Part shown: piece by piece, positions 35,285-48,400 of the stretch
How positions within the stretch are numbered: the stretch's first letter is position 1
How the letters are laid out: every line of letters begins with the position of its first letter
Source: Polydactylus sextarius
Taxonomy: Eukaryota > Chordata > Actinopteri > Polynemidae
DNA length: 64,000 nucleotides
NCBI GenBank assembly: GCA_016801845.1
Contig: CM028919.1
Span: 4,767,001 to 4,831,000 of the forward strand
Direction of reading: 5' to 3'
The notes under the pieces: generated by a model
The model's input: only the letters and a program-made list of their open reading frames with translations
What the model was told of the DNA's origin: nothing
The model's database searches: none
Program-made: the position numbers and the translations under genes

Positions 35285-36796
35285 TATATAATACAGTGCC
35301 ATTTTTCTTGTGTTGAACAATATAAAGGACAGCTTGCTGAAGGTGATTAAACAACTAATATGTGCATGACATAGTTTCATATTTTAGCACTGGATTGCAT
35401 TAAGTTGTATATCTTGTTTATCACATATTAGTCACATGGCCAATGCAAATAATACTAAACATAATTTTAAAAGTGAACATGAATAAAAAAGTTTAACATT
35501 AACTGATCCTATTGTATAGACATTTTTCATTGTATGTACACGCCAACCTGTCTAATGAATAGAGGATTCAAACATTGGTATGAACTTACTTTATGTAAAA
35601 TGAAAAAAAACGAACAAACCCACAGACATTAAATAATCTGGCTTGTGAAAAAAACAGGTGAGAAAGTTTCACAAGGAAAATCAAAGAGTAACCAAAAGCA
35701 CACATCTAAGAGGTAGGAAACATTCCAAAAATAGGATTATTTTGTCTTTAGTGACAGGTTAGTGTTATTGCTGCTGGAAGCTAACATGTTGTATATTACT
35801 GTCCACGGGAACTGAGCAAACCTTTTACAGGGTCAGGAACAGAACAGTGAGAGGTGAACCTGAGCACCTTCCTCTGCTACACTGACAGCACTGCAGGAAG
35901 TGCAGTGAGGTCGAGGACAACAATATGCCCTATTGATTTAGTTGCCTCTTGTGTACAAGACCCTATGCACCCTTTCTCAACTACAGAAACTATCCTGCAC
36001 CTTTATGCACATAAAATCCTCTAACTAATCTAATTCCACCACTCTCATCAGCTCCATTCTCAAACCCAACTGGACCATACACATTCATGGCCACTGAGCC
36101 AACTCCCTCCAGCCAAGAAAAGAGCCAAGAATCTGAAAAAAACTGGTTACACAAACAGATTTTAAGTGCTCTTAATAGAATGGTTGTTTTTTGTTTGAGT
36201 GTCATTGGGTGTAATTATCTTCAAGAAAAGAATTATATAGCAGTTTCTCTTCAGAAAAATATTTGTTTCAGTGAAATGTATATTTTTTCGAGTTGTGTGG
36301 CAAACATAAGTTGTTCACAATAAATGAAAGTCTTTATGTGCTTGGATATTGTTTTATAGATTAATCAACTCTGGCTGCCATGATGATATCTATAATATAA
36401 ATGTGACCATGGATTGCGAAACATTAGTGTGTGTAATGGGCTACATTACTCGAAAAAATGACTATGGAGAGTCTTTTTCCCTCTGTCTTTATCACCAATA
36501 TGCTTTGGGTGTATGATCAGCAATGGGACAGTCAATTTAGTTTAGATGAAAGAAAATATGGTGCATTTGTCAGATAATGTGTAAAAAGAGTGGAAAACAC
36601 AAAAATATGACTCGAACAACAATACCAAGTTATTCCAGCAACATTATAGTGTTTGTGGGTTTTCATGCCACAGGTGCTGTGGAAGTGGAGCAGTTGCAGT
36701 TGCTGTGATACTCTGCTACCATGATATCATTGGCGTTATAGGTACAGGTACGGTTTGCGTGAAAAGTAGTCTAAGAATGGTGATGACTGCACCTGA
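35283..36796. other. No gene recognised
   Basis: Non-coding; frames up to 78 codons with no recognisable content. Confidence 0.4.
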
Positions 36797-37530
36797 AGTC
36801 TATTCTCTCAAAGGGTACTTATAGAGTGCATTGATGATGAAGGGGTTTCCAGGTCTGAATACCATCTGGCGGAAGTAAAAAGGCAGATGGTGATACAGAA
36901 CCTGGCTAAAGATGGCGGTATTCCTCAGGACCCCTGCGTCATGAACAGATTGTATTCCTCAAAAATGTCAAAGAACCTACCTGTTATTTCACAGATGGTT
37001 TGCAGTATGATAATCATGTAGTCCATGTAGCCATTTTAATGCAGATTATCAAGTAGTTGTATGTGGATGTGGCATCCAACAAGTGCACAAGCTGCAGTGA
37101 TGAATATTGGACTTAGTGAAAGCTGGCAGAATCCTTGACCGATATTTGGCAGTTCATCTTGATTTGGCAGAGAAACAACTGTGGTCAGCTTTCCCTTAAT
37201 CTCACCAGCTACTCTGTGGATCACCAGGCCCTTGACTTTCCAAATGTATGACACAGCACTGAGAGTTAAAGCCCATCCAATAGGTTGTAGGAAAAAAAAT
37301 AAGAACTTTCAACTCCAGACCCTAGTCATAGTGTCTTGGACTATGTATCAGCCTTTGCAGAAGTGCCACAGACTGACAGGTGAGCTGAAATTCTATCTTC
37401 AGGCAAGCCTGTAGGTCACTGTACATTGGCAGAATGGACACAGCTTGGTTCAGCTGCATGTACAACATTCCACCTCCCTGCAACAAGACAGGACTTGTTT
37501 TTAATATTTTAATGCCTTCAGTTTTCAAAT
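36797..37530 (-). mobile_element. PIF/Harbinger transposase pseudogene
   Basis: Minus-strand pieces align in order with a fish PIF/Harbinger transposase. The N-terminal part at 37322-37534 includes FQLTCQSVALLQRL, then a stop and GLELKVLIF. The central part at 37036-37254 reads VIHRVAGEIKGKL, VVSLPNQDELPNIGQGF, then CALVGCHIHIQ, which corresponds to the 'DGCHVRI' block; its catalytic Asp is replaced by Val here. Next comes a segment with ILQTICEITGRFFDIF. After a frameshift, SVLRNTAIFSQVLY (about 36935-36895) matches 'HDxRVLRNSxIYxQALYP', and NALYKYPLRE (about 36826-36797) matches 'LMTPYREP'. At least one in-frame stop and two frameshifts make it dead. No terminal inverted repeats were found. 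Confidence 0.65.
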
Positions 37531-38867
37531 CCAACTTTGTACATCACCTAAATAATGAATGAATAATTAATACATATATTTTCATTAGTTTTGTACTTGA
37601 TGAACTGATAATGTAGCTGACATGATAAATGTGAATGCAAACTGTTGGGTAATTGCACTGTCAACAGTAGCTCTACTCTACTCAGATTCTATCATCACTC
37701 CATCTTTTCAAGTGGCCTCATAGCAAAAATTTCAATGAATGAAAACTCAGATCAGTTGCAATAGGGAGCCTCTTGTGGTTTGGAAGAGATAATAAAGTTA
37801 AATACTTAATAGTGATTTTAATGCAAAAGATATCTCTTACTAAAGCAGCACTACTGCAGCACTTTGTTGATACTGTTCTGCAGGCAGTTATTACTGCCTC
37901 TTGTAAGCTATGAAATAGAATAACAGGTATGCAAGCAGAGGATTATTCATTACCATGGTCATAACTGCTTCCTTGCCCTAGTAGAGTGGCACTGGTATCC
38001 CACATTTTGGCTAGCCATTCATATCCCTCCCCTGCATGAGAAGTACCCTCCATAGCTGCAAGTGTAACTTGATTAGGAGTGACACTTGTTGGAGGAATGG
38101 TAGTGAGAAGGAATTAGTTTGGCCGAATTTCGATTGGCATACTTCCATACTCACACTTAATCTTTTGAGTGTAAAAGTGCAATAACAAGTATGACAACTT
38201 ACAGTGTAGTATGCACTAAGTAGGTAGATGGTAAATTCAACAGTCAGCAGTTCTTACCATAAAGTTTCACTGTGTTGATTACTTGGCAGAAGGCAAGTGC
38301 CACCAGCATCTTCTCAAACTTTTAAATATGGCAGTCGACTAAAGAGGACAGGCTTTTAGTTGTCTGAATTCAAAGTAGACTAAATTTGACAATAGATAGA
38401 TAGACTTTTACTATTTTAAATTCTATGTAGCATACACCAATGACCTAATCTCATATCACTTATATTAACATTTCCTTTAGTGCTTGATTGCACTGTTGCA
38501 GAAACTTGTGTTGGATTTATCACAGTTGGAAGGCCAACTTCTACCCACTGTCAAGACAAACACATTTGTGTTAGGTCAGTGGAAACCTTGACACAGAACA
38601 GAGGGTGCCAGATCTGGTGAGACGTTACCATAACAACTGAATACAAGAGAATGTATGCTTGACAGGATGCATGAGCTGTGGATCAAGTGTTCATGCATAT
38701 GTACATGTTAACAATCAGGAAAGAATATCTTAACATACATTACCATATGTCATGGTCACTTCACACTGTTATTTGTGTAAACATGTACATGTACTGACTA
38801 CAGTTTTAACTCATATAATTTGCAGTTGGCAACCAGCTCTCTGGCTAAGACTTTTGGATCACACAAA
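37531..38867. other. No gene recognised
   Basis: AT-rich non-coding DNA; no frame above 75 codons. Confidence 0.4.
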
Positions 38868-39085
38868 TTCAAGTCAAGTCAAGTCCAGTGAAGTCAACTA
38901 TTGTCAGATACACCATACATGCAAGACACACAGCATAAATGAAATTCCTGACAGCCTGGTGAATAAAGCTATACTTTAGCTGCTGGTTCTGGCCCGAAGC
39001 CTCCACAGTCTCTTTCCCGATGGCACCAGGCTGAAGAGGCTGTGAGATGGGTGGGTGGGGTCACCTGCAATCCTGATGGGTGAGG
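38868..39085 (+). repeat. Interspersed teleost repeat, class unassigned (copy 2)
   Basis: Begins with CAAGTCAAGTCAAGTCC, followed by CTATTGTCAGATACACCATA, a GCAAGACACACAGCATAAAT stretch and GAAATTCC. It continues CAGTCTCTTTCCCGATGGCA, CCAGGCTGAAGAGGCTGTGA and GGGTGGGTGGGGTCACCTGC. I remember this composite from many fish genomes ('GTCAACTTTATTGTC..' head with 'CTGATGGCAGCAGGCTGAAGAGGCTGTG' body). It appears to be the same broad family as 340-610. Confidence 0.5.
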
Positions 39086-40594
39086 TGGGTTTTGTAGATA
39101 CAAATAATTAAAGTTATCTTAGAGCAGCACACTGAGCAAGACAGTTTGTGCTTTCATCTTTCAAGATCAATCTTAGATTGGATCAGGCCAGACTTCTGTC
39201 ACGCTCTCCAGCCCTCTTTAATCCTGGTTCAGCAATTCAGCATTAAAAGGGGTCAGCTGACATTAAAGTTGTATATATCAACTTGTAAATTTGATTTAAA
39301 TGTCTGTGCATCTAATAATTTAAGTAAATTTGTTGAATTTTCATCAATCCTTGCAACTAAAAGACATTAATCTTCAACTCTAAGCTGTTGGTTAAGTATA
39401 TTCTGTGTCAATTTGACTGTGTTGACAACATCAACCAACTAATGACAAACAGACATACCTAAGGCCTACAGATGCGTCTTGGGCAAATAGCTTGACTGAG
39501 ATATAATGCATTTAAAGCCATGGAAGCCTTTAAATGTGTGTCTTTGTGCATCCATCAGGTAAATCATCTGTCACATCTTCAATGTGCTCTTCTAAAACCA
39601 ACTGTTTTAGCTATAATCCCCGCTGTCAAGGTTTCAGTCCTTTCTGTCCTGCTGTTACAGACGTGTCTGAACTGTCGGCAGCCCTTTAGCTCACTCAAGG
39701 ACTCCTGTCTTTTGTTCAGCTGTGACATTTAACCAGCAAAGAAGTGGGGCTTATTGGAGAATGTGTTTGTGAAAGGCCACTGAAGAGCAGAAATATTATT
39801 AAACTAATCAACACTATTATTTCTGCTTTTAAAAATACCATCTTTATTCAGAACACACAACACACATACAACACATGACATGCTGCTGCGAAAGACTGTT
39901 CCACATTCAGATTCTTAGTTATTAGCATAAATACAAATGACAAAGGAAATTTGAATGTTTCCTGACTTGGCTTGGCTTTTTTTGACTTGTTTTGGGTTTT
40001 GCACCAGTGTTCAAGCATAATCTTTGTTCAAATGAACAACCACGTTGTGTTTGTTCTTTCTCAAGGTTGTTTTGAGCAGTTGCCAAACAAGTTACTTTTT
40101 TTCCAGTTTGTGACCTTGATTTCCTCCACTATCAATCTACCAAAATCAGTTTGAATTTCAAGAAGTTTCCTTAAAATTACATGGAAACAGGGCTATGGTT
40201 GGTTTTGATTTTCCTGCTGATGGAAAAAAAAAAATAAAAACACACCATAAGCTCTTCATTTAAATACTATACATTTTAAGGCTGATATTGCACACGGCCC
40301 AAAAATTCTTGACCATGTTGTCAAGGATCTAGGGTTCATGATTTACTGATTTGAAGTTAATGACTCCCACACAGCTCAGATCTATGCTGAGAAATATGCA
40401 TTGGCCACAGGTCCTTGTTGCTTTAAAAGGGGTCACTGACTTGATTTTTACATGGGGAATACCAGCTTTATGTGTGCGGTGAAGGTGCACACATGCAATC
40501 ATCACTTGGTGTGTTTTCAGTGCTTGGCATCAATACTTGGTCATTCAAAATCCAGAATATTGTCAGTTTTTGGGATTCCAATCTCTTCCAAACA
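39086..40594. other. No gene recognised
   Basis: Non-coding. A 70-codon plus-strand frame ends in a Cys-rich TCLNCRQPFSSLKDSC (39660-39710) that superficially resembles a zinc knuckle, but no partner His residues or neighbouring fingers follow. Confidence 0.4.
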
Positions 40595-40630
40595 CACATA
40601 CACACACACATATACACACACAGAAACACA
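40595..40630. repeat. Interrupted (CA)n
   Basis: CACATACACACACACATATACACACACAG-type sequence, broken by TA and GA steps. Confidence 0.85.
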
Positions 40631-40639
40631 AATCAGAAC

Positions 40640-40972
40640 GAAGCGATAAACAGCTAAGAACTGCAACGGCAGCAGCTGGTGTGGGTTTTGTTCGAGCTGT
40701 GGGATCTCCCTTCGGGCACCTGACAGTCACTAATGCTGAACAAGCAGGGACCGTTATGGAGGTGCGGTCATGCAGACACACATACATGCACATATAAGAA
40801 TTCACACTCATTCTGTTTTCCTTATGCGCTTGCGCAATTGGCCCATTTCTTATTCCCTGTAGTGCGTGCACACACACACACACAAAGCCCTGCATCTATA
40901 ATCAGGTTCAGCTTGATGAGACCCAGCACTTGTGAGATGCAGAGAAGTTTTGCTTGGCTGACCAGGTAACGG

Positions 40973-41011
<39 letters not shown>

Positions 41012-41185
41012 ATATGTGTTTGTGTGCAACTATGAGCTTATTCCCACAAGGCAGAAAACCAGTTTCTTTGTTGTCAGTTGCGTTTAGTACAGAAAGCAGT
41101 GATCTCGTTAGCCGCCAGCTTACTGGCCGCAGTGCCGGCCAATAAAATCAATCTGAGGTCAGAGGGCAATTGGCGTTTTTCAATG
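40640..41185. promoter_or_regulatory. CpG-enriched candidate promoter or enhancer
   Basis: CpG dinucleotides cluster here against a CpG-poor background, about five within 41101-41180 alone. An NRF1-like palindrome TGCGCTTGCGCA (40825-40836, one base off the usual TGCGCATGCGCA) directly abuts an inverted CCAAT box (ATTGG, 40837-40841). At 41095-41180 there are GGCCAAT (41137-41143) and ATTGGC (41169-41174), which are also NFI-type half sites facing each other. (CA)n at 40868-40885 and (TG)n at 40977-41006 lie inside. No exon was recognised next to it. A purine-rich tract follows (about 41190-41340). Confidence 0.35.
40977..41006. repeat. (TG)n microsatellite
   Basis: A nearly pure TG run of about 30 bp inside the CpG-enriched interval. 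Confidence 0.95.
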
Positions 41186-41189
41186 GGAA

Positions 41190-41340
41190 GACAAAAGCAT
41201 GCAAGGGAGGTGAGGCAGAGAGACGTAAAAGTCAATGTGAAGAGGAATAAAAGAGAGAAAGAGATTAAAAAGGAAAAAAATAGGAAAGACCTAAGGGAGG
41301 GCAAGAGATGCAGAGAGAGAATGTGAAGAATAAAAGGTCA
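41190..41340. repeat. Purine-rich tract
   Basis: A and G dominate the plus strand (GAGAGAAAGAGATTAAAAAG, AAGGGAGGGCAAGAGATGCAG). The Lys/Arg-rich plus-strand frame across it is compositional and has no ATG start at its N-terminus. Confidence 0.65.
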
Positions 41341-41699
41341 AACAAGGGTGCATTTGATGTTTTATTGCTCTTGCGTTTTTCACAATAAATGCTAGTCTAT
41401 AGGGGAAAGGGGAAACATTTAAGTGGAGCTACCAGTAATTTGATCATTTTCGTTTAGAGGAAAAAAAATATATTGCCGCAGTTAGAAAATAATCTGAAAC
41501 TGTATGATGAGAAATTGCCATATACTTTGTCATATTTAGTTATTTTAATCGATCTCTAAGCCGCATCCCATTTACCAGATCTAACAGATTGCAGACCTCA
41601 TTTAAGAAACACTGGCATAAACATATTTGTCTGTTATTGGGATTTAAATATGATTTTCTTCAGTTTAATAACTTCTGTGTTACAGAATTTGTAAACTGT
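41341..41699. other. No feature recognised
   Basis: AT-rich non-coding sequence. Confidence 0.4.
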
Positions 41700-41720
41700 A
41701 AAAAAAAAAAAAAAAAAAAA
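41700..41720. repeat. Poly-A tract
   Basis: 21 consecutive A; faces the poly-T tract at 42001-42024. Confidence 0.9.
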
Positions 41721-42000
41721 GGTTGATTCTTCCCTTTTGCTCACAATGCGTCATCATATGTATGTGTTCACTTTGGTACCTGATTGCGTTTGATTATTAT
41801 TTTTACTATTTATATGATTTTTGTTTTTTTTCCTACTGTCTGCAGTCTGCAGGCTTTTGGCATCCTTCCAATTTGGGCCATATAGTGGCCATACATCCCT
41901 CCAAAAGTTTGTCAATTGGGTTGAATTTGACCTGTGATAAGTTTGCTATCTGAGTAAGTACCAAACATTTTAGAGCCTTTTTAGCTTAAAACTTCATGTC

Positions 42001-42024
42001 TTTTTTTTTTTTTTTTTTTTTTTT
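42001..42024. repeat. Poly-T tract
   Basis: 24 consecutive T, 280 bp to the right of the poly-A tract. Confidence 0.9.
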
Positions 42025-45000
42025 AACCTTTTAAAAATTCTTCTCACTACTGATACCATTGCATTTTTTTCAACAATGTTTTCCTAAAGAAGAGCTTTAA
42101 GCTCTGCACTGGAGACATTATTTTGCAGATTGTCATCATCTCTTTCTTCTGAATGCAGAAAAATGACACACCATGAGTAAATCCTTTCAAATTTTGGACA
42201 AATGTTCACTTCAAATATGAACTGATTTGATTTTAATGGTCAAAGATCAACACACAAAAAGGTTTCGGCTAAAACTTATAAATTTAAACTCGAACTAACT
42301 GCAGCTGTACTAAATGACTGAGAAGTACAACCCCAGGGCAGTATTTCCAGCTACTCTTGTACTAGGTTATTCATGGTACTAACCATCAAATCTTACAAAT
42401 GTTTATGTACAACTCATTAATAATCATCTTTGATTGTATGTGCTGTATATAAGTGTTGGTTGCTGCACTGCTGCCATGACTTCAAATGGAAATGAGTAAA
42501 AACTAAGTGCCTGAAAATGCAAATAGAAGTAAGATGTTGAAAGATTTAGACAGAGAGCAATAGATTTGTCAATTATAATATGAGATTTTACACCTGGACA
42601 TAAACCTGTAAGTAGAGACAACGGGGGAGTGACAGAGGTTGACGTGATTGCCTCAGATTTCCCGCAGACTTTATGAGCTCAGAGTTAGAGACACTGTGAC
42701 GCGATCATAAATCTCTGTCGCTGCTCAAAGTGATGGATGGATAGAAGAGTAAAGGGACCACTGGGGCACACGTTTTTTAGAGAGACTAGTTTTTGGCAGG
42801 AAACTGAGGCCATAAATAATGTATGAATTTGAATGCACGGTATCTTGTTATCTTGTGTTAGCTACATGTCACTGTTATCTCCTCTGCTTTTTGTCCCATG
42901 GGCTGACATGTCTATATGATGGAAATGTCAGCTGACAAGACAAGTTTTCTGCAGCTTACTGTCAACATGTGTAGACTTTGATTGTATAGTGGTCGTCAGT
43001 AGATGCTGACAATCTAGAAGCTAAATCTAATTGAAATACTGCTTTAACACGAAGAGAAACAGATAAATGTTTCTAACGTAAATGTAATGAATGACTATAA
43101 AATTGTGTGTGAGGACTTCTCTGCTGTCTGCTCTGTTCTGTGTCTCAAGTTGAGATAAGAGAGCTCAAATTGTGTTGTCATGTGATGAGTGGTGTTTACT
43201 TTTGAGGTTAGGTGTATTGCTACACTTCTTGGATTGTTTGGTGCTGTAGAAACAGAGAAAATAAAGCTAAATTGATGAGAGAGAAAGAAAAAGATTTTCA
43301 TCTCACAAAGACCCTGGGATAATATAGCAGCACAGTTTAGTTTCATCTTGACACAATGGAAGAAAGTAAATATCTCATATGATAATGAGAGCATTGTTTG
43401 TGATAAATCATCTGTCAGGTGTGAGATAGTAGATTAATTATATATTACTGTGTCTTTTTTTCATGCAAGCAGCCTGACACAAGGTATAGAAAAGAAAAGA
43501 CTATCTGTCTGTCAGTTACCAATTCAATCCAGACTAAAGTATCTCAGCTGCTAAATGCATTAGTTTTAAATTAGTACCCAGAGGATTCATCCTAAACACT
43601 TAAGTGATGGCCTGACATTTCTACTAGATTCACTAGAATCTCCCTCAACACCTCTGTCATTTCTCCCCCTGGTTAAATGACTCAAGCTTTTCATTTAGGT
43701 AAATCTGACATCTTCACACAAACTTTGTTTCTTCTGACTGAACCATCCTTGAATTGGGATTTGGTTTGATTGTTGTGAATGTTGGACTTGAGATCTGGTC
43801 TGAACCAAACCTTTTGTTACCTGCCACCGACAACCACATTTCCTACCTCAGGTAACCCTGCTAGCGAGCTCTTTGACCTTCACGCCTTGGTCGACCCCAT
43901 TGACCCTATCTGAACAAATACCTTTTGTTTCATTTACATACTGTCTGGTCAACACCCCCTCTACCTGTACAAACCTGTACCCCTGACTGGTGTACAGACA
44001 TGTGCTGCGTCAGTTGGCTCACCATTTTCCAGAATCCTGTTAAAGACACATCACTTACAGCAAACTCTGAACTGGGCTTCTGAAGAATTTCTTTGACAGC
44101 ATTTAGTTTGATGAATATGTATTCTTATATAAACACAACATACATATGTATAAAAGGCCTTTAGCCCCTGTATATGGGACCTTTTTTTTTGCCTATTTCT
44201 GATTTAATGATTTTTAAAGCTAATTTACTAAAATGCTTTGTTTGATGGCCCTAAATGCTGCATTATTGGGTGGGTGATTTAAGAGCACACATTCATGTCT
44301 GCTTACATGATCACCAGACCAATACCAAGATGAATAGCCCCTGACGGCGCTCCATGATGAACAATATCCTGGTACAAATTAGGAGGAACTTCTTGTCTTG
44401 TCAGCATTTCGACCACATGGCTCTTCTTTAATATTTCAGGACAGTTTAGTTTTGACTTCGTGAACATGAACTGAACTAGTTGGAAAACTGAAGCAATGTA
44501 TCATTTGACATTGGTAGGGTCCAATCAGTTTAGGAATCGGATCTTATGTGTGAACCTGTGTGAGATGGCACAGAAAAATGGCAAAAACTAGCAGCAACAA
44601 AAATGTGTCTGAAGTGTATAAACCCAAAGAGGGTTAGGATGGACAAATGAATGTATTCACACTTCTGATTGAATCTACAAAATACTGTAGTGTACACACA
44701 TTTGTACAAACATTTGATACATCACACATGAGCCAGGAAACTTCAATGGTAAATCTCTATAAAACATCCACAGTTACAGAGTTAAAAGTATTTACCTAAG
44801 ATTGACTCTGGATAATGATATAGCTGTGGTTCCCCATCATAACAATAGATTAATACTCCTCTTAATAGTTTAACACCAATGTAAAAGCAGCTATACTAGC
44901 TTTTTTAAACAACAGATCAAAAGAAAACACCATGAAATGGATCACTCCTACTAATGAACTCTCAGCTCCTACAGCAATGAGCTGAGCTTTAGGTCATTGC

Positions 45001-45428
45001 TTAGAGGCTCCAGTCCATAATTTTACTAGCCTAGTTCAGTCTTACCACTCTCATTGTTTTCAGCTGCACAATGCATCTCTAAACACCCAGTTTATACTAC
45101 CAATTCAGCACCAATCAGAAGGCAGACTAAGTCAGAGAACAGCTGGTGAACATAGTGAAGGTCTTAAAAACAGAAGCTAAAAAACATCCTGATTGCAAAT
45201 AATCATTTTCTTTCTTCAGCATCCAATTGAAATCTATGAGCATGGGCATAGTGATTGGCTGCATTTTGGCTGATCAATCATTGTGACAAATCCACAAAAA
45301 ATATGCCTGTCTCTAAATAAGTCTGTTTTGCAATCAGTCTCAGATAACTGTGACCTTCTTCTGTGATCTGCAACTTATAAAAAGGACAGAATTTGGACAC
45401 TGTACAAGGAAGGCAAAAATGCAGAAAA
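42025..45428. other. No gene recognised in 3.4 kb
   Basis: Non-coding. A slightly CpG-containing patch at 42620-42725 (GACGTGATTG, GTGACGCGATC) stands out from the AT-rich surroundings but has no recognised function. The longest frame is 99 codons (minus, 43095-43394), without recognisable content. Confidence 0.45.
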
Positions 45429-45454
45429 TGTGTGTGTGTGTGTGTGTGTGTGTG
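45429..45454. repeat. (TG)13 microsatellite
   Basis: A pure TG run of about 26 bp. Confidence 0.95.
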
Positions 45455-48400
45455 CATGCCTTATCTTACCTAAGTGATTACAAACTTAACATAATATTGT
45501 ATCTGGCCTGCAACATAATATCTTGTGTCTATCAGAAATGGCCCATCATTACATAGCACACACCCCACTGATAATTTAAGAATGCACAGCAATAGCTGGC
45601 ACTTTGGCACATCAATCAAGGCCTGAAATACTGCTGATGTGTTTTTTGTTTTACATTCGTACTTTCCTTTGTTTAATCTATAATCTTGATTTGTTTTTTA
45701 TTGATTTTTTTTTACAAAATGTTGGAAGGAGTTAGTTCATATTTCTGTATGAACTATTTCCCATAGCTCATCTGAAAAAACACAGTCAGTTTGACTGTTT
45801 TTCGATATATATTGACCCCATTTGGCCCTGGACTTGTACCCAGGTTTTAGTTTTGGCCTCCTCTGTGATTGAGTATGGCACCATTTGGCTATCAAATGCC
45901 TTATATTAAAGAGTGTCCTCTAGACCGAGGTAAGACAAAAATTTGTTTTTGTATAATTTTGAGGACTGGTTCTGAAACCACTGTTTAGAGGATATTTTGG
46001 TTCACACAAATTTAAAAGACTGTTTATGATAATACTGTGTTTCAGGGTTAAGGTTATAATTAAGTTTATGTTACAATTAGGCATTTAGTTTTGATGATTA
46101 AGAATGCAAGAATGCAATTTATCACTGAGTGCAATGCAACATCATTAACAGTGATAAAATTCTTGGTATTTAGTTTCTACTCAACTTCACAATAGCAAAG
46201 TTGAGTTAAAGATAGAAGTAGTACAATATAAAATGAAAATCTAAGGAAATAGTAATTCAATTGTATAAGAAAAAAAAGTAGTAGAAAAAATAAATACATA
46301 TTAGTACAGTTCAGTCTGATAACTGTGTGCAAACAGTTTGAGTAGACTGTGTGAGTTTGTTTTGTTTGAGAGTGAAGTCATTTTGCTCTTTTCTGTTACA
46401 TTAATTATTGAGTTTGTGTGCTCAGATTGTATCACATAGATAAGATACCACTGTTGATTGGCACTTTGATATTCTTTCCAGCTTGGTGGATATTACTGGT
46501 GATTAATGTCGCAAGTTATAGTACAGCTTGATTATGTCTTCCACTAAATTCCACTCATCATACTTCCCATCATGGTAATTGGTGTTAAAACAATAGCAAC
46601 ATCGGAACACTAGGCATTTAATTACATTGGAGAATGGAGACTTGTAATGCTTGAAACTTCTCTGAAAGAGCATTAAATTATTGAACATAATTAAATTATT
46701 GACCACACCTGACTGAACTTCTAGAAATCAATATTCAATTTGTTCTCTGTATAAAGTGTAATGCAATCCACTGACAATGACCAGGTGCACAGGATGCTTC
46801 AATGGCAGATTTGCTTTCCCCAGTTTACGACTGTACTTTTTTTCTTTTCCAGACTGCACCATAATAATAATGAACTGGACTAAATTGACTTATAATGCAT
46901 AAATGAAATTGCAATGTAAAGATCAAAATCAATGCTAATCACACATATCATTTTCATTTAAAGTGTACAGTTAATCAATAATATGACCAAGTGTTTACTT
47001 TATCAGCAGTAAAATCAAAGTTTTTATTCACTGTTGGCTAGTTTCAGACTAGCCATGTACTAAATTGGATTGCACCAATTTAAAAATATAGAAATATGCT
47101 AGAAATATGACAAGCTGTACTGATGTATCCAAATATAAGTTTTAAGACATAAAACAATAGAATAAATCAACCTGACAAGCTTTTGTGAATATATGCTTTT
47201 TCTTTATTCATATTCATGCTTTCAGTGTCAGCGAAGAATATCAGATTAACAGATCATGGTCATGTTACAGACATTTCTAAACTGGTTTATTTTGTGTGAT
47301 ATGGCCGTTTCCCCTTGTCTTGAGCTTTCTGCTTGTGTGAATTTAGAAAGTAATTCAAATGTCTGTATGCCTCTAATGTCCTCACCTGCCAGATCTAGTA
47401 CAGCCACGTAAAGCCTCATCTTCATTAGCTGGCTCTTCAGTTTTGAGTCATAACATGTTGAAAAGAAAATTTTCATCTATTTCTGCTTCTTACTTCTTTA
47501 CGTCTTCTTCTCTTGTCTTCAGCATATATGTGCCACACTGCATATTAGCAAGCTTATTTTAATTAGCTAGGTAATGTAGCCATAAAATGATATTTTCTGG
47601 GTGCACTGGATTTATAGTAAGAACTAATGCCACATAGGTACAAACCTGATATATTTAAAAGGCAATTTTTAAAGTTAGAGCATGTGGATGTAGCAACACT
47701 TGTGATTACTGGATGTATCTTAGTGAAGTTTAATACTATACAGTTAGAAAAAAAAATATAGCAAATAATGGCAAGTGCAATAGTGCAAACAGACAGAAAA
47801 AAAATGTAGGTATGTACAGATAGGATTGGAAGACACTGCCACAACATCAACTGTTAAATAATTAAAACAGATGTTTGAGTTAATGTTATGTAGTATTGAT
47901 TTAGTGTTGCATATTTCTCCATTTATTGAAAACTTCAATAAATGTGTGCATTTAGGTTTAAGAAACTGCTGCAAGACACAGTTTGTTTATGTAGTTTATG
48001 TTTTGAAAAAAAGTCAAGTGTCCATACATTTGCATTAAGTGTAATGGTTGTCCCTGTGCAAGCCAGTCTGAGTGGGTGTTCAATTCACACAGATAGATAA
48101 ATGTGCTACTGGCTTGACACCATATCACAGACACAGAAACTAAACTGTGTGTATGCATACTAAGTTGATATCAGAAAAAGTGTGGGTAGGATGTGTCATT
48201 AATTCAGGCCACATTATTGGCTGCTGTGGTAAAACCAATTAAAGGTGACAGTCATCAGACATCCATCAGGGCTTTTTTTTTTTTTACTGCTTTCTGTGAT
48301 ATTTCACATCAAGGTAGGAGAATATATACACGATGTCTCTGATATTAAGACAGAAAGGTCCAAGCAGTGTCAAGGTTAGATGTTCAGTTCCCTCTAAGGC

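Noticed and set aside
39520..39732. Possible zinc-finger exon (TCLNCRQPFSSLKDSC)
   Set aside because: Only one Cys pair, no His pair at finger spacing, no neighbouring fingers, and a stop soon after.
41078..41326. 82-codon frame with a hydrophobic start and basic tail
   Set aside because: The frame opens at TTG rather than ATG and the basic tail comes from a purine tract; not a credible eukaryotic gene.
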